Positions 1-10,764 are shown, counted from the stretch's first letter. The stretch: 64,000 bases of DNA from Spirometra erinaceieuropaei (GCA_902702965.1 CACRXP010000045.1:347402-411401), one strand, 5' to 3'. Translations and numbers: made by a program. The notes: generated by a model from the letters alone, not told the origin.

Positions 1-110
1 ACTTCGGGGTTGGGTATGAGTGGCTGATAATGGCCAATATGCCAAAAATGGTCATTCTAGTCCCCCTTGCGTTTGCCGTTAATGACATTCTCAATATATA
101 TGCATATTAA
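1..110 (+). mobile_element. SINE-1 copy, cut by window start
   Basis: This is the body and tail of the tRNA-derived SINE described in full at 41345-41660; the tRNA-like head lies outside the window. The recognisable order is a GGGTTGGGTATG stretch, the ribozyme-like block, and the tail related to TTGTCTTTGTCGG. The hammerhead-like block at 19-62 is decayed: the core reads CTGATAA instead of CTGANGA and GAAA has become AAAA. Confidence 0.6.
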
Positions 111-524
111 GTGAATAATTTCAGAAATTATTCAGTGCAAAATTTGGAGTTAAATCTCCTGAACATGACTTTTTAGGGTCAGAACCGAAATTTCAATGAA
201 CCTATGAGTCAAAAACAATCAACTACTGTGGAATAACTAATTAATGCCAATTCTACAAACAATTAGTACTACAAGTAGTATGAAATACATATGGCAAAGG
301 GTAATACCTTTACCATATGGACATATATATATATATATAAAGTCCGTTTGATGGGCTCCCTATTTTTGACGTCTCAAGTAATACCCCATCGTCAGTCAGC
401 TGAGAGGCCCTAACGATCAACTGGTGCATGGGAGTGGGAAGAGAGATTGAGGTCGATAATGGGGAATTCGTCCTGATGACACCGCAATGTGTTGCTCACT
501 ATAATAAGTCGGACCCGCTTGAAT
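111..524. other. no gene recognised
   Basis: AT-rich sequence with an (AT)n tract near 325-342. No ORF or repeat assignment can be supported. The last bases (518-524, CTTGAAT) may be the left target-site duplicate of the next element. Confidence 0.4.
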
Positions 525-1390
525 TTGATGGAAGCGAAGAGGCGAGTTCCAGGGAGCAGGTGTGAGAAGAAAACGCGATTGATGGAATCGGAGCTTTATT
601 CGCCGGACATTTTGGATTCACACTCAAAACTCCAACTGGCACAATATTGTTGTCCAGGCCTGCCTCAAGTCAAAAAATGCCTCGGAAGCCATAAGCGACT
701 TCTCACACCCCCTCGAGTTGGGATTACAGGCGTACTGGAGGCAACTATCTGGGGTCAGTTTATGGGGCCGACAGATCGGCTGACATAAGCATGAGACGTC
801 TGAAATCGTTTATCAGATCTGGTGCAGTTCAGGGCAAAACAATAATCTCGGAGAAAATGAAAAACTGCTCCGGACGCTGATGGCCGAGCAAGCACCAACG
901 GCAGTGAGAAGGAGTGGCGCCAGGTCCCAGCAACACATTCAAATCCGATGGCATCGAATCTCCCTCGAGGGCTGACAATGGCGTTAACAGCGACCTGTCT
1001 GATTCAATGATTTCCAAAAATCAGTCACTAAACCAACACAGTCCATTCTCTCACCCACATTCGCTGCTGTGACTTTGCCGTCACGGAGTAATTAACCGCG
1101 CGGGAGCACGTAGACGAACATTGTTTCCGGCGCTATGGCCGGTGAGCCACATCGGATGATAATTGTGACGTTAGTATCCGACAGGAATAAGGTAATTATA
1201 ACAATTAATGACTCGGTTGCCGGTGATCGAGCCATTTTTACACCATGTACTCTATCTGCGGTGAAAGCGGGAGTTGCCGGTTTTAATGGGTGTGCAGTGC
1301 CATAGCAAACTTTGTCCATAAACACTTCAATGGCTTCGAGTAGGAATCCAAATGGGCAAGGCAAATAAAATCCCTGTCCCAGCATAAGTC
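525..1390. mobile_element. PLE family 1 insertion with inverted ends
   Basis: The left arm (about 530-620) reads as the reverse complement of the PLE-1 terminus and the right arm (about 1321-1390) as the same terminus on the plus strand. Both carry degenerate forms of the AGGAATCC-GAAA region and the AATAAA-x-TCCCAGC stretch seen in better copies at 15.4 and 36.4 kb. A plus-strand coding remnant lies between them (835-1250). A possible 7-bp target duplication, CTTGAAT, occurs at 518-524 and 1391-1397, but it is short enough to be chance. Confidence 0.5.
835..1250 (+). pseudogene. PLE GIY-YIG endonuclease C-terminal remnant
   Basis: Plus-strand translation gives a peptide close to the end of the GIY-YIG domain, GQNNNLGENEKLLRTLMAE, matching GQSNYVGETxRLLRxRMAE in other PLE-1 copies. 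After a frameshift there is ADNGVNSDLSDS, then the C-terminal tail with VTLVSDRNKVIITIND. The latter corresponds to the SNARDKIAVIND tail at 34.7 kb. In PLEs this domain nicks target DNA for reverse transcription. Stops and frameshifts make this copy non-functional, and the reverse transcriptase part is missing (5' truncated). Family assignment is by recognition of the motif order. Confidence 0.5.
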
Positions 1391-1440
1391 CTTGAATCCA
1401 TCACGCTGGGTTAAGAGTCGTGGCCTGGAAGACTGTCAGC

Positions 1441-1550
1441 GGACCTTTATCTGCGAATGGCTCTGATTATGGATTCGAGTGAGAATCCGAAACGTCAGGC
1501 CAATAAATTTCTCGTTCTAGTGATCGCATCTTCATCTTCTGGACGAGATA
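1441..1550 (+). repeat. solo PLE-1 terminus with hammerhead-like motif
   Basis: The hammerhead-like block spans 1463-1500. The core reads CTGATTA (one change from CTGATGA), stem II is a perfect GGATTC/GAATCC, followed by GAAAC and GTC, then AGGCC. Downstream runs the usual terminal stretch (CCAATAAA, a TAGTGATCGC box, CTTCATCTTC). No coding part is attached, so this is a solo terminus. Confidence 0.6.
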
Positions 1551-1679
1551 ATGCTGTCATCGTGGATGGCTGAGAGTCAGACTGTAGTGGCTCCACTTCA
1601 GTGGGGATCTGACGACAGCCAGTCGTGCGAGACGCGCGCATACCAGCTCTCTGCTGTTGTCTTCCCCTGCGTTTGGGCG

Positions 1680-1830
1680 TCACCGGTTGACTTGTCTTTA
1701 TCATGCCATCAGAGAGTGTGTGGTAGGTGCTGCGCAAGTCCGCCTCACAGTAGCCTAATTCGCGCGCAAGTCACCGACATTACGTCCACACGTAGAATGC
1801 GGCGGTTGTTGTTTGTGACTGTCAAAACGT
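1680..1830 (-). repeat. repeat B fragment (weak)
   Basis: Shares the GTGCTGCGCAAGTCC, GCGCGCAAGTCACCG and GTCCACACGT landmarks in order with the better repeat B copies at 24.0 and 60.9 kb. It is divergent and its ends are unclear. Confidence 0.35.
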
Positions 1831-2084
1831 CAAATATCCAGTTACATACCATTATTTTTAAGCCACCTCAGTTGCGAACGACGTCAAATTCAGAATTTAA
1901 GCACGATCCACAGTTCGGTTAAACATTTGAGGACATGCAAAGTCATGTCATACTGTCGGAGCTGATTGAGAGGCAACTTATTTGCACAGCTGACCATAAA
2001 CCGGTTTCCCTAATTAATATTCGACATTCACGGAAGCATGCCTTTGTCAGAAGACCACCAGTAAACATGAAGCTCGCAGTTAAA

Positions 2085-2215
2085 CAGACTTTTGTGGGTC
2101 TGTGGCCTGACTTTCCGAATTCTCACTCGAATTCATCATCAGAGACGGAGTCAAATAAGGAGAGTAAATTTCCCAGGTGTTGCAGTATTTATAGGATGTA
2201 ATTGCTAGGCCGCTA
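2085..2215 (-). repeat. PLE-1 terminus with hammerhead-like motif
   Basis: On the minus strand, 2146-2106 reads an intact CTGATGA core and a perfect GAATTC/GAATTC stem II. The distal core is altered to GGAAAGTC where intact copies have CGAAACGTC. The segment up to 2200 (GTGTTGCAGTATTTATAGGATG) is the subterminal PLE-1 sequence also seen at 34.65 and 36.4 kb. No coding sequence is attached. Confidence 0.55.
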
Positions 2216-3358
2216 CATGCCTATCACAGTTGGCAGCTCCCGAGTGCATCAGATCACGACTGGCCAGGTGTTGAAGCATGCAGTTGCTTCGCCATTGGCC
2301 ACACTGACACCTGAGGAGTCAACTCGACAACGGTACAGAAAAGGACCCCACTTAACTATCGCTATCAGACGAATAATTTATCTGCATTTTGTACGAAGGT
2401 TTATTGAAAATTTTCTTCCTTTTATTAATCTTCTTAAACAGATTAATAAGGTTAAACAAAGAATTTCGATCCGAAAGCTTTAATAGCGAAGGAAACTGCT
2501 TGAATATCAGGAATCCTCCGATCTCGCCTAAATTCGGCCCCTTTTCTATTAAATATACAGATCCGTATCAAACTTTTCTTCAGCAAACGGCCTTTTCGTC
2601 CTTATGTCAACTGATTAAACACAAATAACAACACCAAAAATACGCTACAGTTTCCACTCTAATTTTGACCTCGGCATTTCATGAGTTAGCACAGGTCCTG
2701 TATCTGCTAGAGTAGCTGACGAAGAGTGAACCAGTCTGACTGTCCAACATTAAAAGACAACCAGTTTGAACGCGAGCACTTACAACGTTATGACGGAGTA
2801 TTGGCGAAGCCGTAGAACAAACTTGCAAACTGTCATCCTCAGTGAGAGGAAGAGTTGTTGCTGAGGCCCCATGTATCCCGTTTCGCGTCCATGTTTACAA
2901 CGGGAAAAGCAAAAGATCCAATTCTGTCTTCTCCTGGCGTTTTTCGGCTCTTTGACCCAAAACGTTTTTGTGGGAGTAAGCACTTTCAAGCTTGCTATTA
3001 TACCCCCCTCCCTTCCCCATAAACTTTGTTTACGACATTCGTACAGTTCTTCTAACGAAACCGCCTAAATGGACACACACACACACCTCTTCCAGCCAAC
3101 TCGGTAAAAGTGGCCGAACTTTGTTTTAATCCAGTAGCTAGCGCACTTGACCAGCAAAAAACAACCATAGATACAGTATTTTAACCGCGGTTAAAAGAAA
3201 CCCATTGACCTTTTTGATGCAGTTGCGGCAACGATAGGGCCTGAGAACCACAACTAACTTGAGGCAACTTCTGTACTGCGTCACACGTTGAAAGGTTTTA
3301 CGAGTGGGACAAAACACAGGAAGGAGAACGAGAAGACTCAGAAAATAGATATATTTCT
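2216..3358. other. mostly unassigned; TIR-element end at 2641-2702
   Basis: The only assigned piece is the right terminus of the ~1-kb TIR element at about 2660-2702 (CATTTCATGAGTTAGCAC then CCTGTA), matching 60780-60820. Its left half could not be traced. ORFs here are short and give no recognisable protein. Confidence 0.4.
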
Positions 3359-3441
3359 CACGAATGGAAGAGAATATGCGCATCCCAGGTTCTTGTTTAA
3401 AAGAAGGCGAAGGCACGATCACTGGGACAGTAGGTTTATTT

Positions 3442-3483
3442 GCCTGAGCTTTCGAACTCGAACTGGAGTTAATCATCAGAGAC
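3442..3483 (-). ncRNA. hammerhead ribozyme motif, PLE-1 (left arm)
   Basis: Read on the minus strand: stem I 5' strand GTCT; core CTGATGA; stem II AACTC/GAGTT; distal core GAAA; then the self-complementary AGCT, C as the predicted cleavage residue, and stem I 3' strand AGGC. GTCT pairs with AGGC (one G-U). All catalytic-core bases are present. Stem III would have no loop within one molecule, as in the minimal dimer-type hammerheads described for animal PLEs. Activity is inferred, not shown. Confidence 0.65.
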
Positions 3484-3663
3484 TACTTGAGTGCAGCAAA
3501 TTGGGAACGTTTATATCGCTCGTCCTTGCGGGGGGAGGGGGAGTACGTCCGTGGCTAGGTAGGGTTTGTGCCGCCTGGTCCACGATGGTCCCCCGGCGTG
3601 GTGACGCCGTTTGTACTTCGCGACGTCGCGATATAAATGTTCACAATTTGCTGCACTCAAGTA

Positions 3664-3705
3664 GTCTCTGATGAGGAACTCCAGTTCGAGTTCGAAAGCT
3701 CAGGC
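3664..3705 (+). ncRNA. hammerhead ribozyme motif, PLE-1 (right arm)
   Basis: Mirror copy of the motif at 3442-3483 on the plus strand: GTCT, CTGATGA at 3668-3674, one extra base, stem II GAACTC/GAGTTC (6 bp, perfect), GAAA at 3694-3697, AGCT palindrome, C, AGGC. It is slightly better paired than the left-arm copy. Confidence 0.65.
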
Positions 3706-3760
3706 AAATAAACCTACTGGCCCAGTGATCGTGCCTTCGCCTTCTTTTAGATATATTTCT

Positions 3761-4254
3761 GTCGAAAGTCTTGTCGTACGGTGATATTTGGCAAAGTAAA
3801 TGAGCGTAATGACTAAAAAAAACAAAAAGCAGTTTTAAAAAATGACGAACTTTGAATGAAGCGTCGCTGGTAAGTTTACATTGGGTCAGGGAGAGAAGGG
3901 AATTTTAAACAAAGCGAACGATGAATAATAATTGATGTTTACAGTCACAGTGAATTTTAGGGTATACTATTGGAACTGCCATCATTTTGGAGGTACTACA
4001 TCCTATCGTTACCGCATTCACAAATCTCGCAGAAGATTTTTGTCCTCTGCGATTCCATATAAACAAGGCATTCGAGAGGTTTAACGTAAGTTACCACGCT
4101 CTGCTTGCGGGGGAGAGGATTCTCAGTTCAGCTTAAGCAAATATGGCATTTTAGAAGAAAGCTAATTAAGAACAGACGTCAGATGGTCAGCGTTTCATGC
4201 CTTTCTTATCAAACTCCGACCTGATCGGTACAAAAGCAGATTTCTACATGCTTT
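3761..4254. other. no gene recognised
   Basis: AT-rich sequence with only short ORFs. No similarity to the repeat families named elsewhere in this annotation was noticed. Confidence 0.4.
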
Positions 4255-5040
4255 GAGGCAAACTGTAGTCGACAGAACGAAAGGTGAGTTCGAGGAAGCA
4301 GATGAGAAGGATCGCCAGAGGAAGCACGCTACTTGAGCGACTTTTCGAATTCCCACTCGACTCCAGGGTAAGAGAGACAGTCGCAGATAAGGGTGCTGGA
4401 CGCACATGGGGTACAATATTTATTGGACACAGATAACATGCGACCGCATACCTGCCACGGTAGTTCGTCCGTCGTGATCGACGATGTACACCGTGTGCTG
4501 CACAGCAGGATGAGAGCAGGCACATTGACTTTTGCGTGATTTCCTACAGAGTGATGGTGGACTTGCGTTGCATCTACCTCGCTATCCCCTCCCCCACCTG
4601 GGCCCGATATCATCATGGAGTCAAGAAGGCTGAAAGCGGAAGAGGGTGAAGGTGGCTGGCGGGATAGTACCCGCACCCGGGCGTGTCATCACACCCCCTC
4701 ACCTACTATAATTAACAGTTCTCGTACTCACCGGTGATGGCGTGCCCACCCGCATCCGATCGTTAATTATCGCAATTTTGTCACGGTTGCTGATTAGTGA
4801 GATAAAAATGACTCGGCACTTTGGCTGGCTGATATCGACACTGAAAAAGTGTTCTCCCGCCCTCTCCGAACATAACCAATGCCCAGGCAATGTCGCGACG
4901 CTGAATATGGGTGCCGGGGAGTCACCGCGCTTGCTAATGAACTGCGAGTCGACTCAAGTAACTCGCATCCATCGTTCTTATCTGCGACGACCTCTGATGC
5001 TGGGCTCGAAAGGAAAGCCGCCACGTTAGGAGATCAAGTT
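4255..5040 (-). mobile_element. PLE-1 3' fragment, interrupted by repeat B
   Basis: The minus-strand terminus lies at about 4265-4460: a degenerate hammerhead block near 4330-4390, then the GTACAATATTTATTGGACACAG subterminal stretch. The coding tail resumes at 4690-4890, where the minus strand encodes ISNRDKIAIIND, as in the PLE-1 C-terminus at 34.7 kb. Between them sits repeat B (4462-4690), so repeat B inserted into an existing PLE. A shortened plus-strand hammerhead-like block (CTGATGCTGGGCTCGAAAGG, about 4993-5012) suggests an inverted second terminus. Confidence 0.5.
4462..4690 (+). repeat. repeat B copy inside a PLE
   Basis: Starts near the GTCGTGATCGACGATG landmark and runs through CACCGTGTGC, GACTTGCGTTGCATCTACC, CACCTGGGCCCG, GAGTCAAGAAG and CACACCCCCTC, in the same order as the copy at 18833-19215. 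It interrupts the PLE-1 3' region. Confidence 0.6.
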
Positions 5041-5999
5041 TTCCATTCCAACCATCCTATTTCGCTCTTTGCGAAGGAAGCAGCTAGCGTGCACAGTCTG
5101 GTTGGATTTTGACTTGTAAACACTGATGATGGATGGACTCACCTTCGTAGGGGACAGGAAGCCGTCGCTTTTTCGGTTACTGCCGTGCACTCTCTATAGT
5201 CGATTCGTCTTCCAGTCAAGTTTTCCCATCTTTAACTTGCATCTTTTTTGCGTCCTCGGTTCCCTTGCTCGTTTTATAATAAGCGTGCGGTATTGCTTAA
5301 ACTATTCAGTGATGAATCCAGAAGTCGCGAGGCGGCATCTGCACTGATAAGAGTCATTGAAATGATGCTGTCCAACTTCGTCGGAGAGCATTGAATGAAC
5401 GTAGTGCAAGGTTGAGGAGAGAGTCCTAGTGTTCTAAATACTGTCACATTTGGTGGCTTCAGAGCGGAATGCGTTTATTTGCACGTCTATCAGTAGGTGA
5501 GAGGGTTTCATAAGCCTGTATGAATAAAATGCGGTTAATTTGCGGAATTCTGAAAGGTACGTCATCAAAAAACTGCGAGCTGAGAGTGCAAAGTCCAAAC
5601 CCAATTAGCCTTACCCCATAGCTGCTGGCCTAAACCGTTGCAAAAAATCAACAACGCAAGCTTGTGACGTTCATCATTCATTATTAGGGGCTCATCCGTA
5701 CCCATGCTGGGAGTCCGCACCATAAAGCGTGAGTGCCGCTTTAGATGACACCCATAATTAACGCCATTTACTTACCCAGCCCATTGTGTTACGTCAAGCA
5801 AAAAAAGTTTAAAATATTCACATAGCTTTTTGAGGGAACTCTCCAGCCGGGAAGTGTGCAGGAACATTTGTCGGTTTTTTCGTTAAAAAAAACACTTTGA
5901 AAGTTATTTATGCAACCTTAGTTCAATCGGTTTGAGTGGACTTTCGCCTAGTGCCCTTAATGACCTTATGGTTAATCTCAGGCAACGGACACGTGGATC
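5041..5999. other. no gene recognised
   Basis: Low-complexity runs (poly-A near 5885) and short ORFs only. No repeat assignment. Confidence 0.4.
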
Positions 6000-6165
6000 A
6001 GTAATTAGGGCGTTGGACCTCTTGCCAACAGGTCGCGGGATCGTGATCCAAATGTTACACACCTGTGATTCGGGTATGGCTAGCTGACGACGGCCAATAA
6101 GCCAGAAAAAGCCATTCTAGACCCCTGGTCTTTGTCGGTAGTACTTTTATGCCTATCAGATATAT
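6000..6165 (+). mobile_element. SINE-1 copy with partial tRNA-like head
   Basis: The part of the tRNA-like head after box A is preserved (GGGCGTTGGACCTC, CCAACAGGTCGCGGG, a mutated box B), then the GGGTATGG linker, the hammerhead block and the tail GTCTTTGTCGGTA. The 5' part of the head is degenerate. Confidence 0.65.
6080..6120 (+). ncRNA. hammerhead-like motif in SINE-1 (covarying stem I)
   Basis: Stem I is CTAG (6080-6083) with CTAG (6117-6120); core CTGACGA at 6084-6090; stem II CGGC/GCCA; GAAA at 6105-6108. Compared with the common CTGG/CCAG form, one G-C pair has become A-T on both strands, so pairing is kept. Stem III has drifted (AAGCCATT instead of the TGGCCATT palindrome region). 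Confidence 0.6.
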
Positions 6166-6179
6166 ACAGATATGTGGCA

Positions 6180-6640
6180 AACATATTTTGCCGTACTCCC
6201 GACATAGGTACTAATTAAAAGCCCAGACACGTGTTTCGTCGATATTCCGCCGCTGCGGGACACAGCCGCGAGGCGTTCAGCTCCTTACTGGGTCTCCCAG
6301 CGTCCTCTATGCGGTTTCTGGTACAGCGAACACTGAGGGACCCAGTGAGGAGCCTAACCCCTCGCGGCTGCGTCTCGCAGCGACAGAATATGAACTAAGC
6401 ACGTGTCTGGGCTTTTAGCTAGACCCTGTACTGTCAAGTATGGCATCTCTTGTACGTCCTGTATAACCTACATAATTAACCGTACTAGCAGTGCATATAC
6501 TAACTGAAAGTCCAATATTCTGTCGGCCCTCCAGCGTTCCCCGGGTGTTTTCTGACGGAAAACCTGACTGAACTTTTAGATAGTGCCTGTACTGTCGGTC
6601 TAGTCAGTTATACAACATGTGTATGCCATCGGATGCCCGT
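6180..6640. repeat. satellite monomers in head-to-head arrangement
   Basis: The arms at about 6211-6304 (minus) and 6333-6427 (plus) are reverse complements. Both match the ribozyme-like part of the ~340-bp satellite at 9948-11350 (GAATAT, CACGTGTCTGGGCTTTTA, the GGACCCAGTGAGGAGCC type start). Inner helix: GCTGCG/CGCAGC in the right arm against GCTGTG/CACAGC in monomer 2, a compensatory change. The rest, up to about 6640, is more diverged monomer sequence. Confidence 0.55.
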
Positions 6641-8479
6641 TAATGGTTGACGAATATTACACTGTTGTCCGACTGAAGTCAATGAGTTTCATTCGAATCA
6701 TTCATATCAGCCTCTGGAATGTGCTTGTAAGGCTTTATTGCGAACGATCTACCCGAAGGTAGCATAATAATTGTGGAGAAGATGATGAGAAAGATGAATC
6801 GCATCCAGGGCAGAATTGTATATGAACCAAAGTCTCGGAAACTCCTCTCTTCCACCATCACAGTAGTGCCTGTTCAAGCATTGAACTATGTTATAATGAG
6901 AGGCAAGCAGTAGTATTAAATTAATCAATGCCAGCTGGAACAGCCAACACAAAACTCCGTTAATGGAAGCACAGAAGTTTCCGAAATGTAAGTACAGGCC
7001 CTTGAACTCGTGTTGTCTACTTCACCTTATTAGATTTGGAATGCGATAAGCTGCCTGGACTACTAATACTCACGAGTACGACTTTATATGTGTTAGGACG
7101 GCACAGTCTCGCCTAGCAAGCCCGTGTTCGAGCCAGACATTAACACGCCGCGGGGCTATGCACAACCTTCAGGCGCCCATACGAGAGTCTGTCCTTGCGG
7201 ACGCCCAGGGCTGGACCAGTCGAAATACGCAAACCATACAAAGGCTGAACCCTTAGATACGAAGCCACGGACATGAGAATTAAACGCTGATGTACACAGG
7301 GTGACGGACACAGTAAGGCTGTTCTCTGCTATCCTGTCTGTCTTCTGTTTCGCCCAGAACTGGCGTCGTACTATTGGGGATACAACAATATATTTATATA
7401 TGGAAGAGATAGCTGGGAAAGACGAGATAGACTAGGATGGACATTCCCGACTTATTATGCATCCTCAGCCAGCATATGTGTACATATACATATTTTTGAC
7501 AATTTTATCCTGTGTTCATTTTCTCGGATTTCTATGTATATTGTACGCGATTTGCTCTAATTTATTGCGGATTTATTTTGGACCCTCGCTCAAGCATCAC
7601 GGAGTAGTGTTTGTCTTCGTTTGTAGAAATCGGACATGGCGAATTTCAGCTGTCCTCTCTTCCGAAGGATTTCATTCCTTTAGTTGCCCGTCAATCAATC
7701 AATGTCTGTTTTCACTCTGTTTACTGGCAATTAACTCTCAGAATTTAATACAGGAGACTCCGCGTATCCCCGGATATTAAGCCAAGACTTTTGGGCATTT
7801 TTCGTCGATATCTACATGAAGTAATAATAAGCCTTTTCGCCCGGAGTTTCAAAGACGTTTAAGAAAAATCAGATGAGAAGCACACAAGTAAACATCAGCA
7901 GTAGACGACTCTACAAAAGCACACTTCCTATTATATTTCTTATATTATCCCAAATATGAAACCCCACCCATCTAACTTGAAAAAAGTTTACTCTGCATCT
8001 GAGTCAAAACGTTTACTGTGTGTAATGTTTACGTGACTGGACGTATTCCTTCAGAATCTCACTTTTACACTGCCGTGCCTGCTCGGAGGTGTTTATTTCG
8101 ACAAAGAAATAAAACTTAAGCGTCTCTCTCCATTTCTCACCCACAGAGTGGATGCGCAATTTAATTTTCCCTGAGGTCCAACACTTGGCTGATCCCGAAG
8201 GTAACATAACACCATACGATATTAACGAATGTGTGGCTTTTCGACTGTCGCAAGCGACGACGTCACCCGCAGGTCCCGCGCAATGGGTGGCTGGCGCGTG
8301 AATTAGTTTATGGTGCGGCAGACTTGCACCGCATCTAACACACCACTCCCCAATCCACCCTACTCCAACTGTTTGACACTATCATGACTACCGAATCGTG
8401 GTCACAGGCACACTGGCCAACATGGCTAAACCGCCCGTCTAGGAGTGCACACGCTGGAACCTCTTCCAACCTAGATGAA
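6641..8479. other. no gene recognised
   Basis: Short ORFs only. A box-B-like GTGTTCGAGCC at about 7121 without a credible box A hints at a very old tRNA-derived repeat, which I do not annotate. Otherwise nothing is identifiable. Confidence 0.4.
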
Positions 8480-8720
8480 ACAGGCCACAATGGGCGCGGC
8501 CCAGACTTCACTGCGATGAAAATGTTCGGAAGGGAACCATTGTGGCCTGACTCTCCGTCCTCCAGTTACTCCACTGCACTCCTCGTGAATATCGAGTTAT
8601 TCCGTCAGTTGGCGGCCTTCTAAACCGTGGCTCTCAGTGTGTCGCGATACATTCGAACGCGACAGACTCACTATGGTGAGGAAAGTCCAAATACACAATG
8701 TGAATGGATTACACCGCTGA
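8480..8720 (+). repeat. possible 3' fragment related to the LINE/repeat B junction
   Basis: Shares the phrases CCGTCAGTTGGC, CCTTC-AA-CC-TGGC and GCGCGTCAGA-like with 19260-19350, next to the zinc-finger LINE 3' end. Similarity is patchy and only suggestive. Confidence 0.3.
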
Positions 8721-8915
8721 CGTTCTCACTCGCCTTCCATGCACGAGTCGACTGTCTTCACATCACAGCCTGTTTTTGAAACGGACGGATATTACCTGAT
8801 ATTGCACGGCAGTATCACCTCTAAGATGGTAAATATTATGATCAGTAAATCGCTGCTTCTTAAGTTCCCCAAAAAATCACTATTACCTTGGAGCAAATCA
8901 ATTTGGACTAAGATG

Positions 8916-9892
8916 CAGTGAGTGACCGATCTCATGAAATATTAGCTGAAATTCTGAAATGCGTTTTCGATTAGGGATTACTTGGTCGCGGTTGTAATAC
9001 TGATTATCTTAGGGCATACTCTTATAGCATTTCAGACTTGGCAGGATGTCGGCTTTTAAATGTACTTCTTTTCAATCTCCTGTAGAAAGCGTGCTCGGTA
9101 AAAAATGACTACTTATGTAGCATGCATGTTTCCCATTTATTTTCGATGGTCCTGCAAATTCAAATATATTTTTTAAAAACCATAAACAAAAATAAACTTT
9201 CTTTTAGCCAATCAAGAGAGAACCACGTCTTCTTTATATTTTATACTTAAGGAAGAATTATAGTTAGGTTTTAAAAAAGTTTCTAATTATGAGACTTTTT
9301 AAGACCGCGAAATGTCAACTTACATAGCATCGTACCTGGCCGTTCACCACTGCTCCTCTTGAAATGAACAACATGGTCCGCATGCATTCCAAAATGTTGT
9401 GTACTCTGTATGATATTTCTTTAATGGCATAGAAAAATATGTGATTTTCTTTACGCGGAACACATTGCACATTGCGCTAACGTAACGAATGATCAGGCTG
9501 CAAATTATTCGGCAGTTGGAAAACTTTTTTAAAACCTAATTATACTCCTTCCTTGAGTATAAAATGCAAAGAAGACGTGATTGTCTATTGGTTGACTAAA
9601 ATAAAGCATTTTTTTATTTATGGTTTCTATAAAATATATTTGATTTTGCAGGACAATCGAAAATCAATGGAAAAAATGCTTGCTACTTAAGTAGTCATTT
9701 TTTTTACCAAACACGCTTTCTATAGGAGATTAAGAAGCAGTGTCTTCAAAAGCCAACATCCTGCCGAGTCCAAAATGTTTTAAGAGTATGCCGCAATATA
9801 TTCAATATTACAACCGCGACCAAGCAATCCTTCCAAATCGAAAACGCATTGCAGAATTTCAGTCAACATTTCATGAGATAGGTCACTCACTG
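8916..9892. mobile_element. TIR element (foldback, ~1 kb), copy 1
   Basis: Long terminal inverted repeats: 8916 to about 9290 mirrors about 9540-9892. Termini read CAGTGAGTGACC on the left and the reverse complement GGTCACTCACTG on the right, the latter followed by TA. No transposase ORF is visible, so this is a non-autonomous element. The CAGT ends with a TA duplication resemble Tc1/mariner-type MITEs, but the very long arms are more foldback-like. The same family recurs at 49.9-51.2, 59.8-60.8, 61.8-62.5 and 63.05-64 kb. Confidence 0.7.
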
Positions 9893-9956
9893 TATATCGG
9901 TGTAGACCGAAATTTGATGTATGAATACTACCTGAAAGCACAGGAGGAATGCGGGG

Positions 9957-10034
9957 GGATCCGCTGATGAATCGAACCTCTCGCAGTTGTGCCATGCTGT
10001 GGCACAATATCGGCGAAACACGTGTCAGAGCTAT
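9957..10034 (+). ncRNA. hammerhead-like motif, satellite monomer 1
   Basis: Core CTGATGA at 9964-9970. Helix II extends into a long hairpin with a perfect 8-bp inner stem TTGTGCCA/TGGCACAA. GAAAC is at 10015-10019, followed by ACGTGTC; the segment ACACGTGT is self-complementary. The distal arm of helix II is ATATCGGC. Stem I is poor in this copy, but the family form CCCA/TGGG is kept in monomer 3 and at 6.2 kb. Both core elements are intact here. Confidence 0.5.
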
Positions 10035-10764
10035 TAGTTAGTATCCTGCAACCAAATATACTACTAGTATACTATTAGCTACCTGTCGGCAGTTAGCGAA
10101 TACTACGGGGTTATCCCGGTGTGACTGATGAACATCTGCCCACGTTTTCATACATCGAATTTCGGCCCACGTCTACTGACCCCAGTCCAAACTGATTTAC
10201 TCCTAGTTGCCACTTAACTTCTGAGGAAATTAAAAAAGAATAATTTTTTAGCTTGAGTGTCTACCAGAAAGCACACGGGGAATGCTGGGGGACCCAGTGA
10301 AGAGCCGAACGCCTCGGAGCTGTGCCACACAGCGTCAGAATATCGTCGTAACACCTGTGTCTAGGCTTTTAGTTAGCACCCGTGTTGCTATTAGGGTATC
10401 TTATAACACTAAAATATGCTACTAGCTGCCTGTCGGCAGCTGATAACTATTGTGCGGTTATCCCTCTGTGACAGATTGACCTCGCCCATATATTCATGCA
10501 TAAAAATTTCGGTCTCAGCCTCTAGACCTTGAATAAACTAATCTACACCAAGTTCGTAGATTATTTCTGGGGAAATTAAAAAAGCGACAATTTCTAAATT
10601 GGAATATCTACCAAAAAGCAGACTAGGAATGCTGGGGGACCCACAGACGAGCCAAACCTCTCGCAGCTGTGTCATGCAGCGGTAGAATGTCGGTGAGACA
10701 CGCGTGTGTGGGCCTTTGGATAGTACCTGTGCTGTTAGTATGTCATCACATTACCCTAAACTAT

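Larger units (their letters stand above)
3359..3747. mobile_element. snap-back PLE terminus with 13-bp target duplication
   Basis: Two nearly identical arms in inverted orientation, 3399-3520 and 3628-3748, flank a 107-bp centre. The identical 13-mer TAGATATATTTCT stands at 3346-3358 and 3748-3760, a convincing target-site duplication. Each arm holds a hammerhead motif with both core elements (CTGATGA and GAAA) intact. The centre (CGCGAAGTACAAACGG and the ACCACGCCGGGGG region on the minus strand) is also present next to the related terminus at 10.9 kb, so it is subterminal element sequence and not host DNA. No ORF of the element is preserved. Confidence 0.75.

Noticed and set aside
7110..7135. 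Box-B-like GTGTTCGAGCC
   Set aside because: No matching box A or cloverleaf and no second copy of the surroundings.
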